NCBI GenBank assembly: GCA_947623455.1
Contig: OX392534.1
Location: 33,175,426 to 33,239,425, forward strand
Direction: 5' to 3'
From: Mimachlamys varia
Taxonomy: Eukaryota; Mollusca; Bivalvia; Pectinida; Pectinidae
DNA length: 64,000 nucleotides
Every line of letters starts with the position of its first letter. The stretch's first letter is position 1. Made by a program: the position numbers and the translations under genes. Below are positions 1-13,715 of this stretch, in pieces. The notes beneath the pieces are model-generated. The model had not been told where the DNA came from. It was given only the letters and a program-made list of their open reading frames with translations, and did no database searches.

Positions 1-8
1 TATAATTT

Positions 9-118
9 ACGTCCTTTAACAGCTATGGTCATTTTAAGGATGTGATTTTGGGAGATTTTGGTGATGGAGTGAAAACGGAGGGGCTGGGGAAAACCATCGA
101 CCTCTGTAAATTTAGGAA
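9..118 (-). repeat. Degenerate 3' part of SINE family B
   Basis: The segment resembles, in order, the blocks 'acgtcctattaacagcca', 'tcatttaaggacgtg' and 'gagaaaaaccaccgac' seen in fuller copies at 30938-31160 and 58711-58927. It is the oldest-looking copy and lacks the tRNA-like head. Assigned by internal comparison only. Confidence 0.45.
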
Positions 119-329
119 GATCATATTCATTTTAAACGTTTCGGGTTTGTTCACAGTTCTGTTTCTTCCGTTTTCTCAGTGAATTTGCTATGAAAGCAGT
201 CGTTTAACTGATACTTTAACAACCATAGTGCTTCTATAGAGGATGCGTTTTCAAGCATTATGTAAAAGAAGAGTAATCTTGATCACATCAAGTAAACATC
301 AAATTCTCAAAATAAGAACCGAGTATCAT

Positions 330-655
330 TGTCACAACAAGTAAACACACTAATGAGCATACTCAAAAACGTCCATCTTCATATCGCTAAAAGATACAGA
401 ATATTTCTCAATGAGACAAATATGGCCACCATAAAACTTGCCCATAGTTGTGTTGTTAAGTTTGTTTGTCAGCAGTCGACATCGATCACAAAACTCACGA
501 TATTGAGAGCAAGCCCTAGAATATCGAATAAACTGCGACAAGTAAACACCATCGGTTGGAGAATCAGGGATGTTACTATCAAGAAATGGAAAGTTCACGA
601 TGGGAAAATTGAAGCCATCACGTTTGTCGTATAGCTAAGTAGTAAGCTGTCAATG
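330..655 (-). mobile_element. Penelope-like RT fragment, C-terminal part (copy A)
   Basis: The minus-strand reading contains FNFPIVNFPFLDSNIP, then GVYLSQFIRYSRACSQY, RLLTNKL and GKFYGG, ending SDMKMDVFEYAH before a stop. This is the conserved block downstream of the RT catalytic core in a retroelement type common in molluscs and cnidarians, which I attribute to Penelope-like elements. A frameshift near 632 separates it from upstream RT sequence. The same block recurs, broken differently, in the pieces at 1574-2600 and 7835-8190. Non-functional fragment; the family name is inference, the homology between the three pieces is directly visible. Confidence 0.6.
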
Positions 656-659
656 TTGA

Positions 660-1410
660 TCTAGATATTCAATACAATTAACATATATAATATGTATATA
701 TCAGATGCTAACTACTTGTCCTTTACCACCTGGCTAATATCTCACTGTGTGTGTATGTATGCGTGTGTGCTGGAGATGTATTGTGTTTTGTTGGTAGTTG
801 GACGGTATTTCCAACGTAATTTTATAACGTCATCAAAGTTTCTTTATCTTTATGTATATCGAGATATCTCCGAAAATGAAGAAGTGTATTGGTCTCTCGT
901 CTCTAGCGTTATTTTGTTGTTGTTTTTTTAATATTATTTTCCCTTCATCTATATTTATATTTCCATTAATGATTCAAGTCTCGATTCTGTTTGCCTCTAA
1001 TTTTTGCAGAGATGTATCGCTTTGTGACTCAGGAAGCCCATTAACTAAATAACATGTTTTAATGTAGCTTTGCCACAAACACGTACATATGTACTTAACT
1101 CTTCATATGTTTTATTAAAGCGTCATAATTACTTCAATAAGTGAGATAAAATCTTGATTACTCAGCATTTTGCTTATATAACTACATCCTTGCTAGTTTA
1201 GTAGGGTGTCAACGATTCTACTATCACTTTCTGTTTCGGTATTCTCAGCAATTTTCAGATCGTTTTTGCATTGTTAGATGCTTCCTTACAAAGGGGCACA
1301 GTTTATGTAATCCGTCTACCTTTTTCCTTCGAACGACGTTCCTAGTCCTGAACGGTACAATGGATTCTGACCAAATATGGTCTGAAACATCATTGGCCAG
1401 AGGGTTTTCA
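660..1410. other. No recognisable feature
   Basis: AT-rich spacer between two retroelement fragments. Short open frames here have no recognisable motif and no splice support. Confidence 0.5.
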
Positions 1411-1528
1411 AGTTTTCCTCAACAGAATTTATTCCAGAGCAACTTTGTGCGAAGGCGCCTCAAGCGCCCCTTTTCACCAATGAAGTGATTAGAAAAGAAC
1501 TTTTTGTATGACGTTTTAAACAGGTTAT

Positions 1529-1552
1529 CCCCCCCCCCCCCCCCCCCCCCCC
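1529..1552 (+). repeat. Poly-C tract (24 C)
   Basis: An uninterrupted C run interrupts the retroelement pseudogene just after its VNFPFL block. It is also a likely site of assembly or length error. Confidence 0.85.
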
Positions 1553-1573
1553 GTAGAATAACAAATGAATTGC

Positions 1574-2600
1574 GACATGTTAATATTATAGGATGGAGAA
1601 TCAGGGATGTTACTATCAAGAAAGGAAAATTCACGATCGGAAAATTGATATCGTCATGTTTATAGTACAGCTTGGTAGTAAGCTGTCCCATATTGGTCAT
1701 AGTTTGATAAAGATCTCTTGTTATTGATAGACAAAACATCGCCGATATACTGAAGATATAAACTAAAAGATTTAGCAAAGTTTTTTGTTTCCCGTCTTGA
1801 TAAGCCCCTCGACAAATTTAGGCTCGTGGAAAAACAAAAACAAGTCAGCCAAGAGTGGGGCACAGTTTGTTCCCAATGGAATACCAATAGTCTGTTGCAA
1901 AAGATTTCCTCCGAACTCAACAAAGATATTATCAACCAGGAATTCAATCGTTCGTACTATATCTTCCTTGGTATATTTCAACCTAGCCTTTGTTGTGTTT
2001 GTTACAAAGTATGCTCCAAAATAGCCCACAACGCACCATGTATTTATACCGTCGTTCACATTTCCTGGAAAAGAAAACTTTCATAATGAGAGACCGAAGA
2101 CGTTCTTTCAGTTTGGTATTTAGTATAGTAGTGAAAAATCAAATGACTTGATAAATGAAACATATTTGAGAAAGAGGTGCTCTGATCAGAGGATCTTTCG
2201 AGTTTTTTTTCAAAATGCACATCCTGTTATATTGCAACTCTTGGAGTATACTGTCACCATAAAAGCGAAGCCCTGATTTAACGGTGCAAAGAATGACAGT
2301 AAGAAGTTTCGATAATGGCTTAATTAAAGCTATGAGAAGAGCCAGCGATAAAACATATTTAATAAAGACCCTTGTGAAGTTTAGGGAACTAATATAAACG
2401 AGGTAGGCCAGTATCTTTCTCATTAAAAATAGTAAGCTCATCTTTAGACAACATAACTCAATTTTGTATCGCTGGAGATCGATGCTAGAGTATGACCCCC
2501 TTCCGGCAAAGGACATTTCGGGTGATATTTCTACGTATGGTTCTCTTAGCAACATGAACTTCTTGTAATCATTTAATAACCTTGTAATGGCACTGGACAT
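1574..2600 (-). pseudogene. Penelope-like reverse transcriptase pseudogene
   Basis: Read right to left on the minus strand over several frames, conserved RT blocks appear in order: a region around KPLSKLLTVILCTVKSGL (near 2300), a KNSKD block, a short FTTIL block, a thumb-side block KYTKEDIVRTIEFLVDNIF, then GIPLGTNCAPLLADLF (near 1850) and the catalytic-site region. The catalytic motif reads YIGD where the family has YIDD, so one metal-binding Asp is lost. After that come GQLTTKLY and NFPIVNFPFL, then a frameshift and a poly-C tract. Frameshifts and the lost Asp mark it as dead. Assignment to Penelope-like elements is from family memory; the RT identity is more certain than the clade. Confidence 0.75.
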
Positions 2601-2609
2601 TTGTTAAGG

Positions 2610-4335
2610 TGAACTTAAAATACCATATACAATATAAAAGTCACTGAACCCTTTGTTGCTTAAACAAAGTTTCATTAATATCCGAACTGAATTTTCCGAG
2701 AAAAACAATCACATTCAACATTGGCCATTTGTAATGCGCGGCTGGGATACAGGCTCCACACATTGGTCCTTGGGTTGTGGTCGCTTTTGCTCTACCTGTA
2801 TTATCGAGAATGAAATTGATTCTTCTATAGATTTTAAACGAGGAATCGGATCATCATATTTAATTTGAATCACTTTTGAGATTTTGTTTTCTTGAAGAAA
2901 TACCCAAATTGCTCAAAGGAGTTAATTTGTAATTAACTTCTATTGCCTTCAAATGTATTTTTTGTTAAAGCTCCTAGATTATTGCATATGAAAACGATAG
3001 CGGGTCCAATATTATGTCTTCTTCAAATGGTTATACTATATGTTTCTTCTACTTTTACCGTTGTCCTTTACGTGAAAATAAAAACGTTCGCATAGATACA
3101 TAATATTCTTTTAGTTAATGCTAGTACTTATTCAAGATTATTGTGGTGTAGTTTAAACTATCATGGCCAATTTTTATCATTTTTGTCACTGCAAAGCTAT
3201 CCGATTTTAAATGATCGTTATTCTGTTACAAACATCGTCCTCTGATTCCCCCCCCCCCCCCCTTATTATCGGGCGGATGGATAACATTAAGTGAAATATG
3301 GTTACTTCCTCGTTTCGTTACATAACGACAGATTTAACCGTACTGACAAGGGATAAATGAACGGATATTGAGTTTGAGGAACCAACCTCCTTCTTTCGTG
3401 TTGTGATATACATGTAGCTGTAGCATACCTCACTTTTTATGATAGTGACGCATTGGATGATAATGATCACATAACATTTTCCTTAAAAAATGTGTGTTTG
3501 ACTGAATTAGAAGCAGACGACATCAACGTCTACCTCTCATCTTTACTTTTCGATTTGGTTTTATTTCGGTAGAATGAAATATGTTCTAGGTATACCGGCC
3601 GACCCTAGTTTTTACCTGTCAGGATCAAAACAATTTCAACTCACACCAACATACAACCGGATGCAATAAACCATAAATGCATTTTAATGTGACCGTTAAA
3701 TAAGTAACATGTCACGATATAACAACCATTGGAAATATTTTCACATTTAAACTTTGATTTGATTATGTCACTTAAATCAGAAACGTACATAACACACATA
3801 CCATGCATACGTCTCTGCTCAAATGCCATAGCAGGTATCATCCTCGATCAAAAGTGTTGTGAGATGGGAGATAACTCACCTTTGTATATAAATTGTATGC
3901 CGAGTATTTTTGCCGTCAAATTATTCAGTGAATCTGATCAACCATTTTTATCATTGATCAATTAATATACATATATTGCTGTAAATGTCTATTAAATGGT
4001 ACAAAGAAGGGGAGTTTCCTAGCCAAACGTATGCTAAGCATCATATAAGCCTACAATACACGTATCTATAATTATATAGGTACATAATTTAATTGTTCGC
4101 CATTTAGCGTACACATGTACAAGCATCGATATCTGGGTGAAAATAAATAAGAGAATACCGAAGCGTTAACAAAATCATAATCTGGGTGAAAATGAGCGTA
4201 TAAAACGTTTCAATATCATACCATCTGATAACTTATATTCACACACGTATGATGTATATTCAAAATGTTTACAGAATTATAATACAATGTAGTAAATGTT
4301 CAAAATTCATAAACAAAACTTAATATATAATGTAA
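2610..4335. other. No recognisable gene
   Basis: AT-rich sequence with a short poly-C run near 3250. Small open frames (for example near 2653-2868 and 3641-3965) show no motif, no splice context and no composition shift, so they are not called. Confidence 0.5.
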
Positions 4336-4339
4336 ACCT

Positions 4340-4567
4340 GTTTTATTTTACAACGATTATAAAACAAGTTATCCAACTGATATTAACCACTTTTGTTGGC
4401 CCAGATGTTAGCGCGAGGGGTCTTATTGTGGGAGGAAATCTGAGTACCCGGAGAAAACGCACGTGATCTGGCAGGTGACCCCATACCTTTTTAAGTCCGG
4501 TCGTTGAAACGAACCCTGGTTGCTTTATGAAAGGCAGGTGCACTATCCACTGAACCACTGGACCACA
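4340..4567 (-). repeat. tRNA-derived SINE, family A (copy 1)
   Basis: On the minus strand a tRNA-like head has an A-box-like 'tggttcagtggat' and a B-box-like 'gggttcgtttc', followed by a body with 'tttctccgggtactc', 'catctgggccaac' and an end near 'aataacttgtttta'. The same body blocks occur in order at 13487-13715 on the plus strand and partly at 35262-35435. The tRNA origin is inferred from the two boxes. Confidence 0.65.
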
Positions 4568-5654
4568 TACAAATATAGATAAAACATGCATGGTCTCCTT
4601 ACTCAGTATCCACAAGAAATTACTCCTCAGCGTAACAGCAGCAGCAGCATCCATGATCAGTCAGAATGCCTGAATCCGATTGAAATGTGATCTTTTTTTA
4701 TAGTGTTAGGTATATATACATATCTATGAATGAAATAAAGTTCCTACCAAAACATTTTAATTTCTTTATGCATGTCTTTAAGGATATAGACAGGGGGAGA
4801 ACAAACTTTGTTGTTGTTGTTTTTGGGAGTTTGTTTTACAAAATTGATTACTTACAAATATAACTTAATAAATATATCATATAACGAAAAAACAATATTC
4901 AAAATTATGTTCATTAATGTGTCAATTACTTTGAATTAACATTGAACTCCAACATACAGGTCAGCACGTAGTACTGTTTACAAAATAAACAAATTGAATA
5001 CTATCATTATTAGTTTATTTGATAGAAAATGTAATAACCTATCCAATGATATATGATACATATATGTGATTAAATGTATATCCAAATTATTAAGCAAAAC
5101 ATCTGAAGACACTGTGCCCCCTATCTGTATCCTAAATTACAACCACCTTTAGAGGTTAAACTATATACCCATGTGAACATTGTCCAATAATAGTTTAAAT
5201 GTAACGTGAATGACAAATACTTGTCATACTAATTTAGTAACCAGTGACGACATAACCGGACACTTACACATATATCGTAACCCTGCACAGGAATATCATA
5301 TTCACGTTGCATATGTATGAGAAGTGTTAATGGCACATTGCAAAATGTTCAAATTGTTCTCATACCAACTTAAGGTCAAAATCCTACCAATACTGTGAAT
5401 GTTAACAAAGAGTTTCGTTATCACATCTGCATTTTTATTCGACGTAATGCGATCTCCAACTAGTCAGACATACAGGAGTGTTATAGGGTCTTTGGTAGTG
5501 TTTAACAAACGGTTTATTGCTGGCGTGGTTCGGGTTGTTTCCAACAAAAATGTCAGTTTCACTTGAATTAAAGTGTCTTCTGAATGGTAAGTGTTTATCA
5601 AATGTCATAAAAGTTCGGCACGCTTGAAAGAAGAATACATGCCCCAATTTTACA

Positions 5655-5808
5655 AACGTTTAACTTAAAAACATCCACAGGAAAGCATTACAAAAGCTAA
5701 GGGGAAAATCTGAAGGAACTTTCTTTAACTTCTGTGATGCTTTTTTATGGACATGTTTTTAGTTAAGGAATTTTATGAATTAAAGAATTGTTCGTGAAAA
5801 TGGGACCA
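5655..5808. mobile_element. Palindromic MITE (family M1, copy 1)
   Basis: The left half, 'acttaaaaacatccacagg', is mirrored by 'atggacatgtttttagtta' on the right, so the unit folds on itself. An outer terminus 'ttcgtgaaaatgggacc' matches in inverted form 'tagtttcacgaacggtcc' of the better copy at 61150-61325. No coding capacity. Confidence 0.6.
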
Positions 5809-6200
5809 GCTCACAAACGCTCGATGCCCTCGATTTTTTTCTTCTTTTTATACGGTATGCTTTTATGTAAAGAAAAAAATCGTTGTGAAATATGACATTT
5901 TCGACCACAATAGGTGGGTGTTATTCAACTCTCAGTGTATCAAATAATCATTACAACTGTTGAATAACAATTTGTTTGTACTACACGTGGAATAAACTCT
6001 AAACGCATTTTGATTGGCTGACATGATGAACTTTGACCGGAACAACGTCACTTGCTGATTGTTTAAGTCGTCATCGATTATTGACGCCGTCACAATTTGG
6101 CGGGAATATATACGAGATGATGTGTTTTCGCGCAAATCTCATCCGCGGTTCACAAGAAACAAAACTGCCACTGCGACTTAATAGTATTGTGATAAAAACA

Positions 6201-6368
6201 GGTCACACGACTCGTGGTTATTGGATATGGAATGTATTTCACTCTCGTTAATTATTTTTTAAAAGTTGCAAAAGACACGAGCTTTAGCAAGTGTCTTTTA
6301 TAACTTCTAAAAAATAAAGAACTCGAGCGAAATAGATTCCATATCCAACAACCACTCATTGTGTAACC
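6201..6368. mobile_element. Foldback/MITE-like inverted repeat
   Basis: Two arms of about 79 bp ('ggtcacacgactcgtggtta...' and its imperfect complement ending 'accactcattgtgtaacc') surround a loop of about 10 bases (gagctttagcaa region). The arms share blocks such as 'ttggatatggaat' and 'aaaagacac'. No second copy is seen in the window, so whether it is mobile is inference. Confidence 0.6.
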
Positions 6369-6369
6369 T

Positions 6370-7820
6370 CTTTATCTATAACGTTTGTTCATAATAAACA
6401 ACTAGTGGACGAGCAGCGATCGTTAAAACATAGTTCTACTAAAACTTCCACCCATAAAGGACAGAAAGAGTTTTAGTTACAAAGTTGAAATCCCAAACTT
6501 TGATTTTATGCAGAGAATTCCGGCTTAAATGCAATCAACATAACATACAATAAAGAGCAGTCAAAAACATGAGGCAGTATCGGACAGAAACAAAGTTTTA
6601 GTAAAGTTATATCCATCCGATAGGAAACAAGCTACATGGTATAATTATTATCGGGTTAATATATTTTTTGTTTATTTGTTTTTGGTTTTATAAGCTTGAC
6701 CACGGTCGTAGTCGAGAGGACGGGTGCCAGGAAACACCGCCGAAATATCAAAGTGATGAGAAATGAGGCAAGAAAAAAAAGCAATGCTGAATACGGGTAA
6801 GCATACAAATGTGTAACGTAAAGATTAATTTTATTATGGATATATCAGTTTTTCCGAGCTCAGTTGGGAATTATCTTGGAAGACGTTCACTTTCCAGAAA
6901 TGGCAGGGTGGGTGGATAAAGGATGCATGAGACATATACATGGGTAAGTTTTTCTTTCCGTCGCGTCAGAAAGCTCCCCGTGTTGTCAAGGAATATATAG
7001 TCTGAAGGACTTTAACATAAATTATCAGTAATTTGAGACTAGTTTTCAGACTCGACACAGTTTGCTAAAATGTAAATGCCTTTTTTTTTTAAATCAGGCA
7101 GCAGATAGATAAAAGAATGAAGAACAAAGCTAGCTATGTAGCGAATGTGCGAACGTGCATTTGGCTAAGAAAAATATTCGATAAAATATAATAGTAGGGT
7201 TTTAAATACTATTTGACTGAAGTAATTACTTGTAAAAGAAATGAATGGAAGGTTTTGAATGAGATAGCCATGCGTAAGATAGGGGTGCACAATGTTTGAA
7301 ACAAGACTCCCAACACTGGCGATAAACCTATTGCCTCAGGAACATAAAGCGATTAACGGGTGAGAAAAAATTATTATTATAAACAAAAAAAAAAACATCT
7401 CAAAGAAAAAAAATTGATGGCATAAAATAGAATATAAAGTGTTGAACAGAATGTTAACACCGGGGTACCAGCTAAAAGATTTAATATGATACTGGGTAAG
7501 ACGGATGTTTCGTTCTTGTGGGGTTAAGCGATGATGCTAAAAAAAAGCCACAACATTGGTTTGTCCATTAATAATTTGAATACAATCTTTTGGTTTTAGG
7601 TCAACTGTATCTTCCTTTCCCCTTTTAGTTACTCACACAGGCACACAAACATACAGATATATACAACCAATGATTCGTAGTTACATGCGAAGTATTAAAA
7701 AAAATTGAGAATACTGAAGCATCAACAAAACCATAATCCGTACTCAACATCTATCAAACTAGGGGCAAAATATGAAAAAGGAAATATTTACATGGAGACC
7801 CTTGTAAAAGTAAGATAATA
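6370..7820. other. No recognisable gene
   Basis: AT-rich stretch with poly-A/T runs. No splice-bounded coding segment, RNA gene or repeat family was recognised. Confidence 0.5.
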
Positions 7821-7834
7821 AGACCAGATGTTTA

Positions 7835-8190
7835 AGAAGAATAAGCGTCTTCTGATTCATCGACGACACCCATCATGTAAATTCAATAAGCATCGAGTCC
7901 TCAAAGTGGGAACCGAGGCATATTTCTCAAAAGTAAGCATACTAATGAGCATATTCAAATACGCTCATATCCATGTCACACAAACATACAAATATTTCTC
8001 ATTGAGACCAAGATAGCGACCGTAAAACTTGCTCCTAGTTCTGATCAGCCTGCATCTCTCGAATCCCTGTGTAGTAAGTTTGTCTTCCATCAGTCGACAT
8101 CCATCACGAAAATCTCGATATTTAGAGCAAGCCATAGAATAAAAAATCAACTGAAACATGTGAACATCATAGGTTGGAGAGGCAGGGATG
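7835..8190 (-). mobile_element. Penelope-like RT fragment, C-terminal part (copy B)
   Basis: The minus-strand reading includes ACSKYRDFRDGCRLMEDKL, TTQGFERCRLI and SKFYGRYLGLNEKY, homologous to copy A (330-655) and retaining the QGF segment that copy A has lost. The 3' flank is also shared with copy A at nucleotide level ('actaatgagcata' and 'aaatatttctca' blocks), so both derive from one element family. Confidence 0.6.
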
Positions 8191-8199
8191 TTACTAACT

Positions 8200-11100
8200 A
8201 TCTTTTCTTTTTAACTTCTTTAATAGGTATCCGCAACGATTACCTCTGGTTTGCCATTTTCTATGATATACATACGCAGAAGCATATCGCCCGATTATGA
8301 TGCGTAGCAAAGTCGACTCATAACATTGAAATTCAGCGGCAGGTGAGAAATTCTTTCATATTTAACATCTGAAATTGCCTAAAATAAAAACCCCAAACAA
8401 ACACAAAACAAAACAAACAATCAACAAAACTTTGCCCATCTACGATTTATTAATGATAAAGAGAGTAAACAAACTACAAAATCAATATATAAACTTAATG
8501 ACTATCCAATCAAAATTAGTTAACAGTACATATTAATTTATATAGTATATTTGGCAGTATAATATTTCTATATCACCAAACATATACACTGGTAACAAAC
8601 GAAAAACAGACTACCAAATAATTGTACATTTCAAATTGAAACGCCAAAAGAAAACATACATTAATTCAGGTAAAATGGTTAAAGAACAAACCCCTTTAAA
8701 AACACAGGTACATAGTCAAATGCTATTCAACTTTAATTTATTAATAATATTATAATTTTTGCAAACTGCTGCAATATGTCATATTTAAGTGACCTGTTTT
8801 CACGAACGAAACTAGATTTTAGCAAATTCATAATAAATATTGTAATATTATTTAATTACAGATTTTGGACGGCTTAGTAAAATATTCAAAATAAAAAAAC
8901 ATTTGTAAATCATATTATTAACAATACAATAGAAAAATTCACCTACACATATCAAACATTAAAATCATACTTAGACTGATACTTTGGAATTGATAATTAC
9001 ACCTTCACATATATCAATAACACTTTTGCAAGTATATAAATAAACAATTGAATATTTTAAAGGATGATTCTGTAGAAGATATCACAGTTATACTTTCAAA
9101 GGCTCCAAAGATTGTGCATCAACCATCTCATTTTCCCAAAAACTTTGAATTAAGCTTCGATTGATAGGCCATAGAAAAAGAAACAGAAGGAAAAAGAAAT
9201 ACAGCCTTGCTAGCCATGTAAATATATTAATTTTTATTTATTTATTTATTTTGTGATTTTTGTCAACTTTTTCAGCAATGTTCCTTTTTTCAAAAGTTAA
9301 TTTCGTGTTTTTTAAACCAGCTAAAAAAATAAACATATCTTATTAGAAGTAAACCATAATTCTATAAAAAAAACATTATACTTTGTTAAACTGATACAAC
9401 TTAAATCTTTTTTAACTAAATAAAGTTAAATTGATGCTTTTCTGAAACTCGGCTGTTCAGTTAATGTTTCGTTTCACTTATTTTACAGTATTATAAGTAA
9501 TAAATTATATATCAAAACAACACTACATGTACATACATGAGGTATAGAAGTTCCTTAATTGCTAGCTAAAGCCATATTTAGAAAACAAAAACAAACAAAC
9601 TCAAATCCATCAACAAACATCAATTTAACAAAGAAAAAACTATTTAAGTTAGAAATTAGCGCACACAAAAGAATAAAATAATAATACATTTACGAAAATA
9701 GTATCAAAGTACATGAAATGAAGCCGTCATACAATGTAACAAAGTATATAAATATTTGAAGTTCAAAAATACCGTAATATAGATTCCCAATAATTTTCTA
9801 CAGAATACATGTTTTGCATATATGTTTTTTACTAAATGGTATATATATTATAGGTTGAGTGCCTTTTTAACATGTTGTATGTTATTGATATTATCTGAGG
9901 TCATATTGCATTTAAATATTACTAAATTAAAGACTGGTAGTGTTCCCTGCTTTATAATCAAATTATTTTATTTAAAAAGGGAAAATATACAACATATCTC
10001 TTTATAATAGCTTTTTTGGCTTTTGCTGTGACCCTCCATCTTAACATTCTGCAATATGTCAATATATTCTTTTGAAAATAAAAGACTGTGCTTTGTGTAG
10101 TATATAAATATATATTTTATTTAAATGTGTTTTAAGCCCTGACCATCAATTTAATTTCAACTTAACAAACGACACTATATGGTAAGTAAAAAAGAATTTC
10201 TGCATGAAGAAGAATGCATGTATATGGAATGATAAATTTTGAAAATGTGAAGCGTGTGAAATGAAATGTATTGAAGTTATCCTGGGCATTTATAGTCGCA
10301 AACACTACTATTAATCTTGATACGAGTTGAGGATCGACATAAGGACTTATTTTTCTTTCAAATTTGACATCTATACGTGGTAAGAAAATTTCACCTTCCA
10401 AAAAATATGTAGAATCTTGATCAATGAAATGAACTATACTTTAAATCCTAGCCCTGTTTACACTCATTTATCCCTCATCGTGAAATTTCAGGATTGGTCG
10501 AATCAAAGACATGTTACTAGCCATTCCCGGTAATAAGCCCAGTGTCAGACAGTTTTAAATGTTTTTACAAAATCACGTCAGTGAACTTTTACTCTTTTTT
10601 TTATACATTACAGGAAGGAAGTGTCACATAAATCTTAATACATAGAAACTCAATAGGGTTTATAAATAAAATAGTTTTATCTCAACATTTTTAGTATGTA
10701 CTTAAATGCTTACCATCACCAATACACAAATCCTTACATGTCAAATCCGACACCTGTCATTCAATGATTCAACCTCCGCATATACGATTCATTTCTATAT
10801 ATATTACCTATGATATATCTTGTTTAGGTCAATAGGGCAAAATTAATCTGTCTCTCTATATATAATCATGTGTGATCCATTACGTAAAGACAAGTTATTC
10901 AAATATATTTAGAAACATAAAATGATAACAAATAAAATTATTAATGTACAAGAAATTAATATTTAACGAATAGTTGTATGCATTTTAATGATAAAAATAC
11001 AATGTACTAAAAATAAAAATAAAATTGTTTTGTGACACTCGTGTATTGTCAAAATCTTAACTCTGACATTTCATCAAAAAATATTATCATAATCATAAAA

Positions 11101-13480
11101 AAATGTTTAAATTTCATAGAGTTGAGCCATTTAGATCAATATGAAATATATGTACCAACCACTCTTACCAGTCTACATTATTCCTAAAGCAAGCACATAC
11201 GAACAGGATTTTTATGCTAAAAAGTACAAACAGTTCACAATATTTGAACTGCACCAAAGAAAGATGCAGAAAGATAAAGTCTTATGCAAGCATCATTTTG
11301 ACATTTATATGGCCCTTATGAAATTTCAAATGATTTCTGAATGAATTGAAAATGTTAATTTTGGTTGTAGACTATATAAGTAGAAGAAACGTAAAATGAT
11401 ACTGTTTAATTGATTTCGCTACGGAAACACTGTACAGTTTGGACTTGACACATGGAGTTATAAATGATAAAAAAAAAGTTTTAATTAAGATGAAATATAC
11501 ACCAATATCTTTGAGTGTCATAAAATTAGAAATTAAGCTATAAAGCCTATGGTATATATTCAATTAACGTGCATTTCTTATAAAACCTCTGCAGTTTTCT
11601 GTGCACATCCTGTGCAATAAAAACAATAATAAAACTGCACAAGAGGTTGCAAAATAGACATAATTCACAACATCCTTTCCCATCGAAAGTGACACTTCAA
11701 GTGATAAACCGATGTACTTAATTTCTTACAAATACGAGAGAAAAAAAAACATTCAAAATTTTAGCCAAGTGCAATATATATGGGTGTGTGTCATTTATAC
11801 TTATAAAATCAAAAATCATCTATAGGTATATATACAGGTGTCAAAATATAGAATCAAAAATTAATCTAGAAATATAACTATGTAAGGTGTCAAAATAAAG
11901 AATCAAACATTAATATATAGAGAAATAATTATGTTAGGTGTCAAAATATTACCCTCCTTGATTGGATTTATATTTCTGTTTTTTTTCTCACCGTTCCTGT
12001 AAATTTTCTTATCTCTGTGGTAACATTAATTAACATTTATCATGTATATGACATGACATGTGCTCCGTATGAAACGTACGAAATGACCGACCTTATTTTT
12101 TTTTTTACCTCATACATGTTCAAAATGTACTTTTAATGTAATATTTAAGCATTTTATGAAATTTTACCGCAGTCTACGAAAGCAGCCTAAAATATCGAAC
12201 CAAAACACACTAATTATCTACAATTTTCCAACAGATTAATTACTTGCATTATACAAATTATTTGACAGCCAATAAACTCCCATCTCCCGACACTTAATTC
12301 CATTTCTTGTTTTTACAGAACATTAAACTCACCACTAATCTTGTATCAAATGGCGTATATATTTACACATGATTTAAAAGAAAAACAAATGTTGGTATTG
12401 CATGCTATACATTTCTTATCAAATTGCTGTATGTACGAAAATCGAAAAAAAGTACCGAAATCATACGAGATAAGTATTGTCAGTATAGCATACAAACTAA
12501 CTCATTGACTTTATTTAGGCATTCTTGGCTTTAGTGACACACAACAACAAGACCTATGCCTGTATTTTAATCAGATTGGCCCAAGCAAGGTGTTTAGATA
12601 TCAAGCCGAGCTGCCTTGTAATTAACAGTTAGGCCTAACGTTTTCTAACATTTCTTATCAAAAATCCTTATTTTCAATTTCTTTCCCCAACTGAAGGTTT
12701 CTACTTATTCTATCAAAATGACTTCATGATGAAAAAAATCATAAGAAGATTTTGTGAAATTAAGGGGGTAACAAATGTCAAATTCTTAAATCTACTGGAA
12801 TTCTAAATTTTTTTTTTTAGAAAATGAAACATAAATGTGAATCGTCTAAAATGAATAATGCTACTCTATAAGAAAACATGCTTTTGGCAAATATTTTATT
12901 AAATGTGATAGAAATCTAGTTGTCTTCTTTATTTCAATCATTCCCTTTTCATGCCTTTTTTTCTACAGTTTCAAATTTCTTCACAATTAAGTAACCAAGC
13001 ACAACAACACAACTACAGTATAGTCTGTATGCATAAACTACTTTGTAAAGTTTGTTGGGTTTTTTTTTCTCTACCAGATAAAAATACTAGGTATACTGAA
13101 AACCAACTTATTTGCGGCGACTTAATTTTGCATTTTTAAATGAAACGACTATTTCCAGTGATTTAGTTTTGCGATAAAAACGGTCGTAAATCCTATCTAC
13201 AGTACAGTACAGTACTTCAAAAGTTTGCGTACCTCTGATTGAAACTATTTCGCGGTGATTATTTTTTTGTGAATTTTATTCACCCGCAAAATACGCGAAA
13301 GTCAATGGCACGCGGAAATAAGTTAGTTTACACTACAGAAATCTGTCTAAACTTAGCCTAACATTCAGTACCTGTAATAGCTGGAACTTCAGTCAAGTCT
13401 TGGAGCTATACATCCATGTATATATGTAAAGTGAACAAATTGTTTATTCTGAACAAAACCCTTCGGTTTATTTTCTCTTC
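8200..13480. other. AT-rich gene desert
   Basis: About 5.3 kb of very AT-rich sequence. I found no exon with paired splice sites, no tRNA and no multi-copy repeat apart from simple A/T tracts. Short open frames at 9822-10007, 10162-10401, 11141-11344 and 12951-13139 look like chance frames. Confidence 0.5.
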
Positions 13481-13486
13481 AGTTAA

Positions 13487-13715
13487 GACAGGGCGGTGGT
13501 ACAGTAGATAGCGAACGTGCTATTTACTAAGACGACTGGGATCTATTTCCGGATCAGACGAATAAAGGTATGAGGTCACCTGCCGAACCAAGTGGGTTTT
13601 CTCCGGGTACTCCGGTTTCCTCCAACATTAAAACTCCCTGTGTGCTACCATCTGGGCCAACACGAATGATAAGATATCATAATACACGTTGAAATAACTT
13701 GTTTCATATTTTGTT
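13487..13715 (+). repeat. tRNA-derived SINE, family A (copy 2)
   Basis: The plus-strand copy has a degraded head ('ggcggtggtacagtagata'), then 'gtgggttttctccgggtac', 'tccggtttcctcc', 'catctgggccaac' and the end 'aataacttgtttcatattt', matching the reverse complement of 4340-4567. It lies about 200 bp downstream of the gene 1 stop codon. Confidence 0.7.

Noticed and set aside
2653..3965. Small frames of 66-78 aa
   Set aside because: No recognisable domain and no flanking splice signals.
4343..4654. 103-aa minus-strand frame
   Set aside because: Mostly a translated SINE (family A).
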